Of a DNA stretch of 64,000 nt, positions 13,041-27,524 are shown piece after piece. Under the pieces are notes generated by a model. It worked only from the letters and a program-made list of their open reading frames with translations, searched no databases and had not been told where the DNA came from. The translations under genes were made by a program, and so were the position numbers. How positions within the stretch are numbered: position 1 is the stretch's first letter; each line of letters opens with the position of its first letter. This stretch comes from Knoxdaviesia capensis (Eukaryota > Ascomycota > Sordariomycetes > Microascales > Gondwanamycetaceae): assembly GCA_001510575.1 (NCBI GenBank), contig LNGK01000007.1, forward strand, positions 1,482,151-1,546,150, in the 5' to 3' direction.

Positions 13041-16000
13041 CTCGGCTACGGTGCAGCCAGCGAGAGTCTGTCTGCTATAATAGGCCACTGCTATAGCATG
13101 CTGCTCTCGTCTAGCCATCCGTATCATTCTGGTGATGCTGTTTCGCGGCTGGTTGATATAGACAGGCCCAACCGTAGTATTGGTCTAGGGTTACGTCCGC
13201 AACACCCGGTGCTCTGCTCATAAGATATGCGGATACGCACCCCACCACCGCTCCACCCGCTCCCCTGAAGCGTTCACTACCCGTCCCGTAAGCAGGATGA
13301 TCTCTTATTCATAGGGTAGGGGAAGCCGCCTGGTTCTGTGCGCAAAAAAAAAAAAAAAAACAGCAACATCTGGTCGTGTGCTTTCTTGTTGCGTCTGGTT
13401 TTTCTGTATGGCCCTGGCCCCCTTGGCGGCCCAAACCCGCGGCCTGGAACCAGCGAGGGTAAAAGCTCAAAGCGTTGAGTAGCGTAGATTTGTGCCCGCC
13501 ACACACGTGCATTCTTATTGGCGGTGATTTCGGATCCAGGACTTGCCGTGGTTCACCTGCCTGTGGACCGGACACAATCTTTCTCTTGTCCGGTATATAT
13601 GGTATAGCTACTCATCTGATCGACGGCGAGCCGGGGGGATGCTGGAGGAGTTGCCCAGCCTTGGTCTGGAACCAGGAGAAGGAGGGGGAAACAAGCAAAT
13701 CTCGGGTGTGCCTTGATGGTTCTCGGGTCCGCGGAGAGAGACAGAGAGAGAGAGAGGGAAGAAGAATGGGATAAGCCGGAAGACGAGTTGTAGCTGGTCG
13801 CAGTGGGTGTAGCGAGGGCGACATCATCTCTAGATACGCTCGGTACTCAGTGCTCGATTGTCTTGTCCTCGTGGTGTATGCACACAGAGGCAGACTGCCC
13901 TCTTGACCACAGGCGAAGACTCGAGGCACCTCATCGCCGCTGTGTCTTAACAAGATGCGCTGTGCAGATTCTGCAGACACAGCTTTGCGAGCTTGTCAAG
14001 ATATCACATCGCATCGCCAGCAGCCCACACCGGCACCCGCAAGAGCAGCCACTCTGCACTACCACTACTTGCCGTCCAGGACACCAAAGTCTGTTAGCAA
14101 GGCACCGCGAGCTCTTTAGCGAGCGAATCGCGGAACCGTTGCGCACTATTCCGCACTTTACATACAAAATCCCCAATGTGCGCTAACCCAATCCAGTAAA
14201 CAATAACGAGAGGCCCTCCCGGCCCATAAAAAGCAGAGAAATACTGGGACACAGATATCGAATTAGCACACGACGGGATGGACCTATAGAATAGATAATA
14301 ATACGGTAAAATACTGTAGATACAGAGGGTCACATTGAGGCACGGCTCTATGCACCCTGGGCCCCCAAAATGAAACATAACAGAGCAGATGCTGGGTATA
14401 ATTTGAAGGTGAACGGACCACCTTGGTAATTAATTCGCCTTGTTTGTTCTTGCTCTTCTGCTTTTGCCCAACTGGTCCCACCCAAGGCTCACAGGGCTGT
14501 ACGGGCGTTTGAAATTCTGCTTGAGCGGGATCAGGGGGGGGGGAGGGAAGGAGACACACAGAGACACCAGAGATACGGTCGACAGGGGAGGGAAACGGGG
14601 GTGGATGGTATAACTCTTTGGTTCTATGAGTGGTATCACTTCGTTGCAACGATAACAAACTCTATAGGATGTTGCCCATGAAGGGAAAATATTGGCCATA
14701 TACCGCCACACCAATGCATAAACCGCTGGGCAGGCGGATTCACAGACTTACCTGCCACACGGCTTGCTGATCACTTGTAGTCGAGAGGATCATCGCCCAT
14801 TCTGCAGATAACCACAGGCAGGTTCGGAGCTTGGAGTGGTGTGAGGACGGGACGTTGACTGTGGCCATTTCACCCAGTACTTCGACGAGTGCATATCAGC
14901 AGAAACCAGCATTATCGCACTTGTTCACGTTGTTGTTTGGTTCACGGCACCAGAACCCACCGGCATCGCGACTCTGCCTCGTGCGCACACGCCCGGAAAC
15001 AAACACTGCGAAATACAGTTTAGTCCCGTTTGCCTGAGTTGGGATCCTGTCTGTTCCTTATTCACAAACCCCTAATCATGCTCTTGTTTAGCCCTTGACT
15101 GGGACCCGGGGGGGGCGTCAAGCGAGGAGCGTAAGAGAAAAACAAAGAGAAAAGAAAAGTAAGAGGCGATCTTCGCCCGTTGCGGTAAGTCTTTCGCGGG
15201 ACGACAACGAAGGGAAAGTTTCTCAGTGGTTGGAGAGGGACCACACTGCCGAATCCCAGTCAGCTTGTCCCGCCCTTAAGCTACCGGTTCAAGATTGCCA
15301 TCAACGACAAGGGTGTGTGTGTGTGTGTGTGGTTTTTTGGCGGCCAGGGGACGAGATCCGGTTCGGCGTGTGATTGCATCTCTCGGTACAGCACGGGTGA
15401 GGAAACATTACCCTGGGATTTCCCGCCGCCTTCACGGATAGGCTGCCGTGTGTCTCACACGCATTTTCAATCCTGGCGTTTGCTTGGTGTTTGATGGTCT
15501 GAGAGCAGACCCCCAAGCGGCGATAGACCCAAGTGATCCCTAAACACAACCAAAAAAAAAGTGTCCTGGCGATCCTGCGAACCTCTCCAAAAAGCCCACG
15601 ATTCTCCGCCAAGTTCACCAGTGTGATCACCAAGGTCTGGCCCTCACTTTGGCGACCACCGGGTTGCGGCGTGTTCATCGCCCTCACATCCGTCGATTAC
15701 CGGGCTGGCCCCCCCCTCTTCCCTTCCCATCACAATACTGTTCCTCGTATGTTGTTGAGTGTGTTGGACCGCGGGGCAGCACTGTTCACCTGGGAGAGGG
15801 AGGGCGACGTGATTCCCGGGGGACCGGCAGTGTCAAAGCTCTCTGGCACACACACACCCCCCCGGTCGGGTCAGCATCAGGTATATTGCGTGCTGTTCCT
15901 TTTTCCTTCTGCCTCTTCAGCCGGTGCCGGGGGCAGGCACAGCATTTCATCCGCAAGACGTGTGTGCCCTGCTTCAGACTGCACACACAATGCCTGGACT

Positions 16001-16538
16001 GGAACCAAGAACCAATATTGGCCTCCTTCCCAACGATGTGATCGTCGCCAGGTCCTGAAGCCTCAGGTCTACGACGTTCCAACCTCTGGGCCCCCCCCTC
16101 TCTCTCTCGATGTGTGTGTGTGTGGCTATCCTGCAACTTACTTCGTGCATCTCCGTCAGTTGTGTATCAACAGCGTCAAAAATTGCCCACGGCACTGGAT
16201 ATTGGGCTCGACCGTCATCCGCAGCTTTTGTTCTGTGCCGTCCCAGGCCCTCGGGGACTTTGATAGATCGCAATACAGCTCTCGAGCATAAAACAAGCCC
16301 CAGGCACACGTATGACAATGTCTGATATCTGATATCCCGTATAAAAGTGCAGACAAAACAGATGAACTGGACCTGAAAGCACACATATCACGATGTCCAC
16401 ACCACACGCCCCTCCCTCCGCCTGCCAACCAGGTGGTGTTGAGCCCGGCAGCCCCGTGAAAGCCCTCCATTTCACATCGGGGCATATAATGATACTCTGT
16501 TATCACCGTCCCCTTTTCTTTCTTTGTCCTCCTGGGAT

Positions 16539-16577
16539 ACACACACACACACACCCTCTCTCTCTCTCTCTCTCTCC
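16539..16577 (+). repeat. Compound (AC)n(CT)n microsatellite
   Basis: An AC dinucleotide tract runs directly into a CT tract. Such compound repeats usually grow by replication slippage. Confidence 0.9.
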
Positions 16578-19500
16578 CTGCGCCCACGGTCCATTGCCAT
16601 TTCTGGGTGACCGAATGGCTGGGAGCTGGCGACAACCCGTGATGCGGCGCAGCCAGGACGCACGTATAAGTGGGCAACAAGAAAAAAAACCCCCAGCAAA
16701 GGACAGTTCACGCACGACACTGCATAAGCCCAGCTCAGCAGCGATTATCTCCTTTTTTCCCTTTGGTTCGCATCCAAGCGATGAATAGAACCGAGAAAGA
16801 GAAATATGATAGAAATATAAACCCCCGTCTATTATATCCGGATTACCCTCTTTGGTTGACCATGCAAAAACCGGATGCGAGCATGCAAAGGACATGTCCG
16901 GAGGCTTGCTTTTTTATTTTATTTATTGACTATATCGCAGGTGTGTTATAGCCAGCCATCTCTTAGCTGTAGACACACAACCTCCTCGAACGTTGCGCCC
17001 TGCCACACCAGTCTTTTTCATGTCTATCCCGTCCTCCAATTTCTCCAATCTTTTTTGGCGGGATTTCGATGTCTCGCTAGACCTATAGTAGTCTGATACT
17101 CCCTGCCTACCCCCCCCCTCTCCCAAGTCTGAGGGCGAGCCGTCCTTGCATCCGGTCGGTCCCCAAGCTCTCGGTGCTGGACTGTGTCTGTCTCCTGACC
17201 CGTTGAGACCGTTCATGTAGTACCCGCCAACCCATTGAACACCCCCCTTCCGGTCTCATGCATCCCCAATTTCTCACATCCCGATGTGTTAGTGTGCAGT
17301 TAGGGTGCCAGAACCGTCCGGCGTTTTTCGTTGCTGTCTAAACTCGACCCAACAACGACTGGAAGAGGATCGACTGGTGCGCCTTTCACGGTTATCCTCA
17401 GATCTGCAGTGAACTGCGTCGTAGATCACGCATGAACAGGAAAAACCACGTAGGAACCTACAGTGATAACTCCGGCAGTAGTGCCGCGACCGTTTCTCAC
17501 TGGCCTCTTACTCCCCGGGTGCATTTCTGGTGAGGAAGCACCCTCCCCTACCCCGGACTTCATTCGCTCTGCTCGCTTGTCATTGTTGTCTGATGCAGTG
17601 TTTTGACACATTGTATTGCAAGCTAAACCCGCTGCTCCGATATCTCACCGCCGCTCTCTCCCTGGCCGGCATGGAATCACGCTTCTTTTTGGGATACATG
17701 CACTTTACCACTTCGGCCCATCTGGGGCGGCATCCACACCACATTGTGGTTTTTTTTCCTGCTTTTGTCGTGGTCGCAGCAGCTATTCTGGGAGTGGCTT
17801 TGTCTGGATGCCCGCATACAACCCAATAGATAATGCAGGATTATAGGTACGGTTACAGTGGTTGATATTGCCATTTTTTTTTTTTCATCTTCGGTTTTTG
17901 CCTTGGAGCTTGGCCGATTTCCCACCGCTCAACATGCCGGACGTCCCATGCCTGCAGCTTGCGTGATGGATGGACGTCCTTGGGGTGATCGTGGACGAAC
18001 GAGGTGGAAGACCACCGCTCTCACTCACCGGCATCACTTACACGCGCGAGATCATCGTACAGTACATAAAAAGAACCCGTACACTTTCTTTGCGGGAATC
18101 GCCCAAGCCCTGTGTGCTTGGAGTCAAGCACATCCTGGCAGCAGTCTGGCCAGTTGTTACCATGATTACCCCCTCACCTTTTCACCCTTCCATTTCGCAA
18201 ACCCCGAGAAACAAAATGTGATAGCTCTCAATATGGTTCCTTTTTCCTGGCATTTTTATTGCTTTCTATCATCTGTGCCCCTTCACACTTGTTCCTCCGC
18301 CCACCCCAACTGGTGATAATCATCTGGGATTCCCCGATTCGACCTGACTATCAAGCCCATCCTTTTTTCTCCCCCACCCTCCAATAACTCGCTCGCTCAT
18401 CCTGGTCTTCCCTTGTGACCATCACGGCCTACAGGCTCCATTTTCAAGCAACGGGATCGGACAAGGTCAATCCGTGTACAGTAGAAGACAGAAGAAACGA
18501 AAAAAAAAAGGCATGGGTGTCAAAAGCGACAGTGTTCAAAAAGGAAGGGAGAAAGCCTGCGATATCTCTGTCTTCATCCACACACCCGGATAACTCCGGA
18601 GCTAGGTTCCGAGGCAGCTCCTGCCCCGAGCTTGTTCTGTTTCTTTTTCTTCCTGAGAGGACAGAGAGCCCTGGGCATTTTCTGTGACAATCAGGATTGT
18701 GTTGCGGTTTCGCCTTTTGCGTGCCCTCTCCGCCCACCACCGGGTTTACGTGGGTGTGTCGTTCGACATGTCTCATGATGGATGCGAATGCAATATCGCG
18801 AGCCGGAGTTTCTTTTTTCCTCCTCGATCCGTGTTCTTTTCGCCCAAACAGGATAAATCTGGCTGGTGTGTGCGTGTGTGTGTCTTTTGCGTCTGTGTGT
18901 GTGGGGAGACGGACAGCGCGAATCGAGCGCACAGAGGAGCGCAGACGAAGCGGCCTTCAGATCTGGAACTAAACCGGCGCCGGATCGGGACCCCTCAGCA
19001 AGCTTGCAAAGTGCAGATAGCCAGAGCTCTCGCTAAATGGGTGTGTTGTGCGTGCATTGGATCAGCAGTGCATATATTAACAAAAAAAAAGGCTGCCCAC
19101 CAGCGCCGAGCGAGCATGTATCAGATACAGTGACAATCACTGATCGGGACCGGGATATGGCAGGGGGGCAGGTAGGGGGGGGTATGCGATATGAGAAAAG
19201 AACAACCGCAAGCCTGGGCCTTGACAGGGAACGGCTATCATGGAGGGGCGGCGGCGGCTCTGGTTGGCTGGATTGACAGTAAAGCCCGACGTTCAGGATC
19301 AGGTCGCCGAAGTGGCCCAAAGCGGATACAAAGACAGATTCCCAGGGATGTGTCTTCGCTTGTGCTGGCCGATGGAGAAACCGCAGGCGAGTGTGTTGCC
19401 CAACCCAACTCATACAATGCCTGCCAATATTGGAGATGGATTAAGACGTAGGGATGCTCTCCTCTCTCCAGGATACGAGAGGCGGCACTCTTCTCACCCT

Positions 19501-22500
19501 CACCGTCACGCTCTGGAGCTCCTAACCCTGACCACCTCAACGAATCTGACAGGCCACAGCGGCTTAGTCGCCTTTGTCTCTTCCCTCTTGCTCTCACACT
19601 TCTTGGTGGTGGGCGGTGACCTAGTCCATGCTACCCTACCATCCAACGGCGGGAGGGCGAAAAGAAAGTAAATTACGATTGTATTTTGTGGAGGGGGGGC
19701 ATATCTTGACGACATCCCCTTAGATGAACATCAGGCTTTCCCAGCGCTTTGGGGAGAGGTCCTAGCACTACGACGATAGGAAACTTTTTGTTTTTCTTCT
19801 TCATGCATTCTCCGAAGTCAGCCTTGGGGGGGGCTCTCTGTGATGTGGCTGGACACGGGTCTCTGCCCATCGGTTACGTGATTGTCATACCCTCTCATTT
19901 TCTCGTCGCAAGTTGCTCCGCTGATATCGCTTGTGTACCACACAGAGAACGCCAACAAGGCTTATCCTGTTGTTGCCATTCTAGCTGACCTGTCCTGTAC
20001 GCCCCCCCCTCTTCTCTTTCCTTCTGCTTCTCTAGAGGAGGCGAGGGGGGCATAACACGCTGGTGATATAGCCTGAAGGTGGTATGGGCCAGCAAACACT
20101 GCAGCATGCGATTATAAACCTCCTGCGGGTACACACCATCACCGGTGCAATAAGGGTCTTAGAACCAGTGTGCTGCTGCTATCGCTCAGCACCCGTTCCT
20201 GGAGATCATTGACCAGGATGAATGTTTAACCCGCTTGCCAGAAACAAAAACCTGTGTGATTCTCCGTATGCTTTTTGGAAGTTTCCCTCTTTGTGATCTA
20301 CCGTGCATGTCCTGGCACATTGAAGACTTGATCGCCCACGACCACAACCACTCGAAGAGTCGAAACGGGTGAGGTGATATGGGGGGTTTGCTATGATTGC
20401 TGCACATCCCGTATCAACCATGAAAGCTCAACCAAGAAACCCGGACACAAGTCACGTAAGTGGAGGAGCAGACTGGATGTGCAAGAAACGCCAGATAGCT
20501 TATGCACACACAATCCTTGCCCAGCTGCAACACGCAGAGCTGCGTGTTCTGGGTGGGAAGTTTTTTTTTTTTCGGCGGGGTCTCAGAGAGCGATGATCAC
20601 CACAAGGATATATTGGCCGCGTTTTCCCACCCCGGCCTCGCTCCCCAGCTGGTGTTTATATATTGCAACTGCATGTTCACATTACCCACTTGCCATACCA
20701 CCCTCATGGTCACAGCCTGATCAGCGAGGCCAGTGCCGGAAGTGTGCAGGATGTGTGGACTTTTCCGTGTAAGTGCAGACCCAGACTTCTTCGCTTCTGG
20801 CTGCGTGTTTGTTCCAGTACACGCTGCAAAACGCCCTCCGGTCATCATAGCAGCCCGCATGCTATCGCGAAAGCTAAGGCATTGTGGTGGCTCGTCCTCT
20901 GAGCTGATACACGCGGGCAAGCCACTGCTGCAAGAAAATCTCGGCGCCGGGGCTGGACTCCGCGCCTGGCCGTCACAGACCTCTTATCATCACAGGCTGC
21001 TTTTGCAAGGCTCTCTCGAGACGCCCTTTTTGCACCGTTAATGCCGCGCAGGAGGTGCTCGTACATCGCCGCACACTAGGGCTTTCTGACAGATCGAAAC
21101 TCTTTTTTTTGCATGAACGTTGTGGCGTTGCCATTGACGCCAGAGTGAGCCGATAAAGCCAGAACCCACGCAGCAGAAGGGACGCTTCAAGCCCCAGAAA
21201 GCAAACCCTCCCCCCCTAGATGGCTCTTTGGCTTCAATCAGACCGGATGATCTGGATCCCCCAAAAGCAAGTCTTGCATCTTTGACACTGGCGCATATGC
21301 ACGTTAAAATGAGGTCCAAGGACCAGTGAAAGCCCAGAGACGATACAAACCGGCGCGTTAGGGTTCCCTAGGGTCGGTATCTTATCGCGCCGTTTCTTTG
21401 TACCGAGATTTCGGAAAGCATCGGCGCACGGAGCACACGGAGCGGGATCATCTAGCCATATAAAAAAAACGGTGTGAAGCGTTCGAAACACACATCTAAA
21501 CGCGGTGTCGGCGCATTGCACTGCATCGCGTAACAAGCTGTCGGAGCGACTTTCTGGAGTTTGATATGGACCGAGATGTTTATGTGAGAGTTGGTAATTT
21601 GGCCGTGTTGGTCATACCGGGTGCTGGGCGACGGCTCAGAAATGACTGAGAAACCTGTGATCCTGTTTGCTTGTCTCGTGTCGTGGCTCGCTCGGACAGG
21701 CTTCTCGATGGCCGGGGGGGATTTGGATATGTCCAGATAGACGCAGAACACGCTCACCAGGCCCTCCTATCGGCAGGTTCCCCCGGAGAGGGAGCCACAG
21801 TCGCACCGGAGCAGGCCACACAATCTGCACGAGGGACACCGACCGACGCGGGCGAGAATTGTGCATGTGTGTGTTTAAAATAGCCTGCTTCGTATCCAGA
21901 GCGAATGAGAAGGCGTGCACCATGGCGCACATTTTACGATCAGGGGGGGAAAACGAGGGGGCATGGTTCCCAAACGTCCGGGACGCGACACTCTGTGGAC
22001 AGCAGAGAACCAAGCATCTCGTCATCAGCCCCTCGGCATGTGTTGTGGCATCTGGTCACAACAAGGCACTGGGAGAGCAGACAAAAGTCATTGTGAGTCA
22101 GGGAGGGTTTCTGCCTCTCGGGGACGGTCGTACGGCGGTGCGGGAATAGGCAGCAAGAACAGAAAAAAAAGGGAACCTGCATGTCCCCCGGGGGCTTGGG
22201 GCGTGTGTACATGTGCATATATGGAGGTTTGTTGCTGGTTGTGTGTATCTTGCGCTATTGGTGACTCTTCTTGTCTTGGGGGGGGCGGGCAGATCACCAG
22301 TCCTTTTCCAGATGATTCTTGTTCCGTGCAGATAGTCGATCTGCGTCGTTGGTGAACTCATGATAGTGCTGGATCGAGGAGAAAAGGGTCAGTGGCCCGC
22401 TAGCCTTAGAACAGCTAGAGCGCCCATCGACTGACATGGCGGCCAACAAAGCAGCTAAAAAGCCTGGGACAGATTCCAGTCTGAACTGGGTGAGACAACG

Positions 22501-23130
22501 CCCAATTTCCTCATCCATTTGCCGAATCTCTCTGTTGCTCGTTCTTGTTCCTAAAAGTGTGTGTTCCAGATACTAAAGTGTGACAATGCCGGCATCTACG
22601 TGTTTACCTTTCCTGCAGCTAGTGGGAAACCCCCCAAAAGATGCGTCCTCCTACGAAAAAAAACCCCTCCAGGATAAATAAACAGGCACAGAATTCTCAT
22701 TGGCCTCCAAACGAAGCCGGGGGGGATGGGGATAGAACAGATGGCGGGCTTGTTTCTGCGCCTTTTGGTACACCACGTCTGTTGGGAGTCCACTGCCCCG
22801 AGGGAGTTTCTTTTCTCCAGACCGGGAGGTGGAAAGGGGAGACACTTTTGGTCTCTGTGTGTCCCGATGACGAGCTCTGATACGACGGTTTACGAGGCAT
22901 GTGGCACGTTGCGCAGAGACACTGGAGAAGCAGAAGGGAAATGGGAGGCAGGACGATGAAAGAAGGAGAGACACTAGACACCGGATTATACCACGGCACA
23001 GCAACACACCGGTGCACAGGACAAGTGGTGAGGGCGCACAAAGAGACTCATGAGAACCACACGAGGTGTGTGTGTGTGTGTGTGTACAGTACATATGTGT
23101 CTCTGAATTCCGGATGTTTACACACTTCTA

Positions 23131-23147
23131 GGGGGGGGGGGGGGGGG
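23131..23147 (+). repeat. G17 homopolymer
   Basis: A run of about 17 G residues. Its exact length is uncertain because long homopolymers are error-prone in draft assemblies. A GT microsatellite followed by a TACAGTA heptamer (23085-23091) lies about 40 bp upstream. Confidence 0.85.
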
Positions 23148-24490
23148 TTTAAAAATAGAAAGGGGTCGGTATGTGCTTATGGCAGTGAAAGGGAAAAAGA
23201 GAGAGTGATAGTGAGAGGCAGAAAGACAAGTGAAGAGCACACGAGGGAGAGGAGAAACGCCCCCAAGGACACACCTCCGATCAGACAACTGGCGCTGTAT
23301 GACATGACCAAAGGCCGGCCACCAGAAACAAGACTCAGGGCGAAGAGGGGACCCCCCTCCCCCCGGCGGGCCGGGAAGCTAGGTTCAGATGTGAAGGCGA
23401 GAGTGTGAGAGAAAGAGAGGCAGAGAGTGCAGGAAAGTCAACTAGCAGTAGCAGACCACGACTCTAGCGGCCCAGATCGACAGACCCCACAGACACTTGT
23501 CTTCTCACAGACGTCTGCGTTAGTCGACAGGCTAAACATGGAAGAAGCCATCTTGCCCCGTACTAAACCCCTTAGGGGGTCTTTTAGGGGAGAGAGAACA
23601 GAGAAGCTGCATGTCTCAGAGGACCGCACAAGTGAGAACGGGGGACCCTCTTTTGATGCGAGTGCCTGGACGAAGCCGCCCCTTCAGGTGGCGGGCGATA
23701 AAAGCATCCCAGAAGTGAGAAGGGAGAGGCATAGGAGGGACCGCGAAAGCACTAGTTTGTGTCTGAATGGGGGCCCATCCAGACACATTCAACCTTCGAA
23801 AAAGGAGAGGGACTGAAAGAGGAAACAACGAAGAGAGAGGGGGGGTGGGCGGTCGTTGGTCTCAACCCCGATCAAGACCAACGCTCGGCCGGGGCCGAGA
23901 ATATGTTGGGCGGCTAGGTTGATTGTCCGTTCCCGCCCACACCAGCGACCAAAAACATAGGCCAAACCGTGATAACAGTGATAACCAAACAAGATAGTTA
24001 CCGCAGCGTATGTGGTGGCTGGAGAAGACGGTGACTGAGGCGAGGAAGTGGTCCAGGGCCCCCTCTTCCAGAGAGCCCAGATCAACAACAATCACAAGAG
24101 ACGAAAGAGAGGCGGCGGGGGAGGGAGGGTGGCGAGGCCGGAATATTGGACAGCAGGAGAGAGAATCCGTCTCGTAGTTTCTCGAGCGAGCCGTGTTGGA
24201 AAAATGCCCGTGTTGTTTCTTTCATGCAGAAAATGTACTAGCCCGTATACGGATTGGCGCAGGGCTTTCGGGCGAAAGACAACACAGCAGGCAGAGAATG
24301 GCGCGCCGCCCGGCCTCTCGAATTCCCGACAACATGGCCCACGGCCGACGCGTTATACCGCTTTAGGGAGAGTCTTGTTCTTTTTCGTTCTTTTGCCCTT
24401 CCCCCCCTTCGGCCTGCTGGGAATAGCTTCATTTGAAATTAGCACAAAATGGATCCAGATGCCAGGGGGAGCGGTGGGGAGGGTTCACGA

Positions 24491-24520
24491 GAGACAGATA
24501 GAGACAGATAGAGACAGATA
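24491..24520 (+). repeat. Decamer GAGACAGATA, three exact copies
   Basis: Three head-to-tail copies of a 10-bp unit. The period is the same as the array at 6861-6925 but the sequence is unrelated. Confidence 0.95.
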
Positions 24521-27486
24521 GAGGGAGAAACGAACCGTGTCTGTTCGACCGGCTCCATCCGGCCTGCGGACGGTGGCCGGGGAAACCGGCCGGGCGAAAG
24601 ATACAGCAAACTTCGGCCACGGTGATCGAACTGAAGTGACTTGCACAGACAGCCACAACGAGTGCTCTCGCCAATTGGGGTAAAAGAGTGAAAATGTCAA
24701 CCTCTCCCATACTCCATCCACGGGAAGCCGGAAGACGCCCACGGAGCCGGGGAACCACAGGAGATTGGTACAAGTCGCGTGGGTCAAGGAGGAAAGCGAA
24801 GTCCCAGGCCAGGTGTTCTTGCATGGAACTTAGGACACATCGGGACAAAAAACCACTTATAGGAAATACCCACACACTAGGGAAAGCCCCCTCCCCCCAG
24901 TTCGAAAGATATCTCCAGATTCGGACGGAAGATTTCCCAGGGCTCCCCTGGCCTAGCTGTGTTGGAGGGGGTGAGAGAACTAAAGCTCTGGCCCCCTCCC
25001 CCGGTAGAAGCGAGAGATATCGACAGGACTGATGCGAATGCGTGAGCGGAGTATAAGTGGGAAGATGCGTTCACTCATCCCAGGGGTCTCGGGTCCCGAA
25101 GTCCCCGTTTTCCAGAACAAGAATAGGGGGGCGGACTTCTCGGACGGACCTTTGAGCACGGGGGGGGGGGTTTCTTTTTGCTTCCTCCTCCGTGCATGTA
25201 AGGAAGCGGCGCCTGCAGTATCAAAAAGGCTCCGGAACCTGCTAGTTATCAAGTAGGCTGCTGCTGCACGTTTAACACACAAGCGAGACCGAGTTCGCGA
25301 TGAAAGTACAAGACATAGAACCGACTCACGCCCTTCGGCCCCCCCTTCTCTCTCTAGGAGCCACTTTCTCTCGGTTGTCTCCTCCCAATCTGACTTTAGT
25401 GTCCTCCGGCCAGCGGGCCCGGCGTAGTGCTTTAGTCAGGGCCAACCGCGTTATCGTAGGTCTCTTTGCTCCCCCCTTTTTGGGTCCATCATCGAACTCC
25501 GTGAGAAAAAGGGGGGGCAGACATCCGGACCGATCGCGGCCTATAGCTAGCAGACGTTGCTCAGGTTCACGAACACACACATCCAGTACACATGCTGGAC
25601 TCCTGTTATAGCATCGAGCCCCCCAAAATCCCAGCGCAGGTTATGCTGGATGCACAGCTGGATGCGGATGCTGTGTCTCCGGGCGACCCGGATGCATTCA
25701 TATCGAAATGGCTTATATGCACGCCCCTCTCTTTCTCTCGATGCCCCTCATCTGATTTTTATGTCCAGTACACTACAATACCGTCAATGGCTGGAGGACT
25801 ACACAGACCAGCCTTGGGAGCGAGGTCCGCTGGAAAGGGGGACTAGGATGTGCTGTAATACAGGACAAAGCGAGCGATGGCGAGAGATACGGCACGGTAT
25901 TGAAGACAGGACACAGCCAGATACCAGAAAGACCGCCACCGGCTTTTCATCCCGTGGCCCTAGCCAGCACGGTCCAGGAAGCCCAGACCAGACGTTATCT
26001 GGGAGCTCTCTCTGGTGATTCTCAGACACATGTCGTATCCCTGCTATACGACGTCCGCATTGCAGCTTTCTTCCTCCCAATCTGGTCCATTCTGTGTACC
26101 CAGCCAACCTTTCTCTCCGTTTCCCTCTCTCTCTATCGTCGCACAGCAGCTCCATACCGAGTCCCGCGTTCTCGTTGGACTAGATACGAGCGAGAGAAAC
26201 CCCGCCGTTTCTCTTGTCCCTGCGCTCAACGTCTGACAGAGCCCCCGGTTCTGGGTCTCCCGACCAGAGTCATGCATGCATAATCAGACCGGTGGGTGCT
26301 TGTGCGATATCTCTCTGATGTTTCGGCCTCGCCGTGGGCGTTCGGGGAGGGGAGACGTCCTTAAGGAGGGGCCTTGTATGTGTGTGTGGGACAAGAGAAG
26401 CCAGAAGAAACACAATCCCCTTTTCTCGTCCCTGTGCAAGCCAATACATGTAATCAGAGACAGGGTCCCTGCCCCGGTCCGTCTGGGAAATAACGCCTCT
26501 GACATCTTCTTAGACCTCAAAGCAGTAGGTAGAGAGGGATGTCTTGATACATTTTCATGTTATATTTTTTTGGTGAAAATACAATATAAATCGCCGCATC
26601 GGAAGTCCTGAGAGACCTGCCCTGAAAACCCGGCACTTAAACCTCCAAGCCGGAATTGACGTCGGTGGTGTCGTTTTGTTGATCGCCTTACGTTACACTA
26701 TACCACCACGGATGATCGACAGTCGACAGGCATGTCCCCTCCTCCTCCTCCTCCCATGTTCGGGGCCCTTATAAGCCACTTATACCCGGGAAATTTGGAG
26801 AGAGCGAGAGGCCCCGGAAGCTTCACTTGCCGGTGCTAGAACAGCAAACAATTCCACAATTAGACAAATCAGGACGAACTAACGCACACGATAGCACGAC
26901 AAACGCCTCTTTAACAGTTATCCACCTGCTTATCCTGGACGTCCAAGTTTCTAGGCCGTTCTTTTTTCCCGTAATTTCCTCAGACCTCCCATTCGAAAGT
27001 GTCTGAGAGCCACCAACCCTTCCCGCCACTTACTGCACGGATGGCATTCCTGAACAGCAAAAGCCGCCCCCTTTTATCCCTTTTAGAAGAGACTTAGGCG
27101 TGGTTGTCAGTGCTAAGATCGTATCCCGATACAGACTAACGGTGTCAATTTCGTAGTCAGGACTAACGGTGGAAAGGAACAGCGGACAGAAAAGCAACAA
27201 ACGCGCCGCCGGTGCTAACAATTGTGGCGTTCAACCCATATCAAGTGACAGGGCGCCAAGAAACCCTCTCGAGGAGCCCTGTGTTTGGAACACGTCCAAG
27301 GCCACATAGTTCACGGTGTCCTGCTGCTTGCTCTCTCTCTCTCTCTCCCCTGCTTGGTGTCCCTGTCTTTTGAGGATGTGTTGTACAGCGTCCGAAGGAT
27401 TTCAAATTCTTCGTAGCACCAGCAGGCTTCACTCGGCGTAGCCTGGGCGGAAATTGGGGGAGAGATGAGCATCAGTGATACTGGTG

Positions 27487-27489
<3 letters not shown>

Positions 27490-27523
<34 letters not shown>
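27490..27523 (+). repeat. (TG)17 microsatellite
   Basis: The longest dinucleotide GT tract in the left half, uninterrupted. Confidence 0.95.

Positions 27524-27524
<1 letters not shown>

Larger units (their letters stand above)
11001..22000. other. Gene-free region, middle part
   Basis: No gene is supported. The longest frames (about 190 codons near 11.1-11.8 kb, lying on opposite strands over the same bases, and about 250 codons near 15.5-16.3 kb) have no recognisable domain and no clear third-position bias. The stretch contains an A17 tract (13344-13360), a (GT)10 repeat (15312-15331), a compound (AC)n(CT)n repeat (16539-16577), GT-rich DNA near 18.87-18.90 kb, a perfect 10-bp-arm inverted repeat (13014-13040) and several TACTGTA/TACAGTA heptamers. 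No mobile element was recognised. Confidence 0.6.
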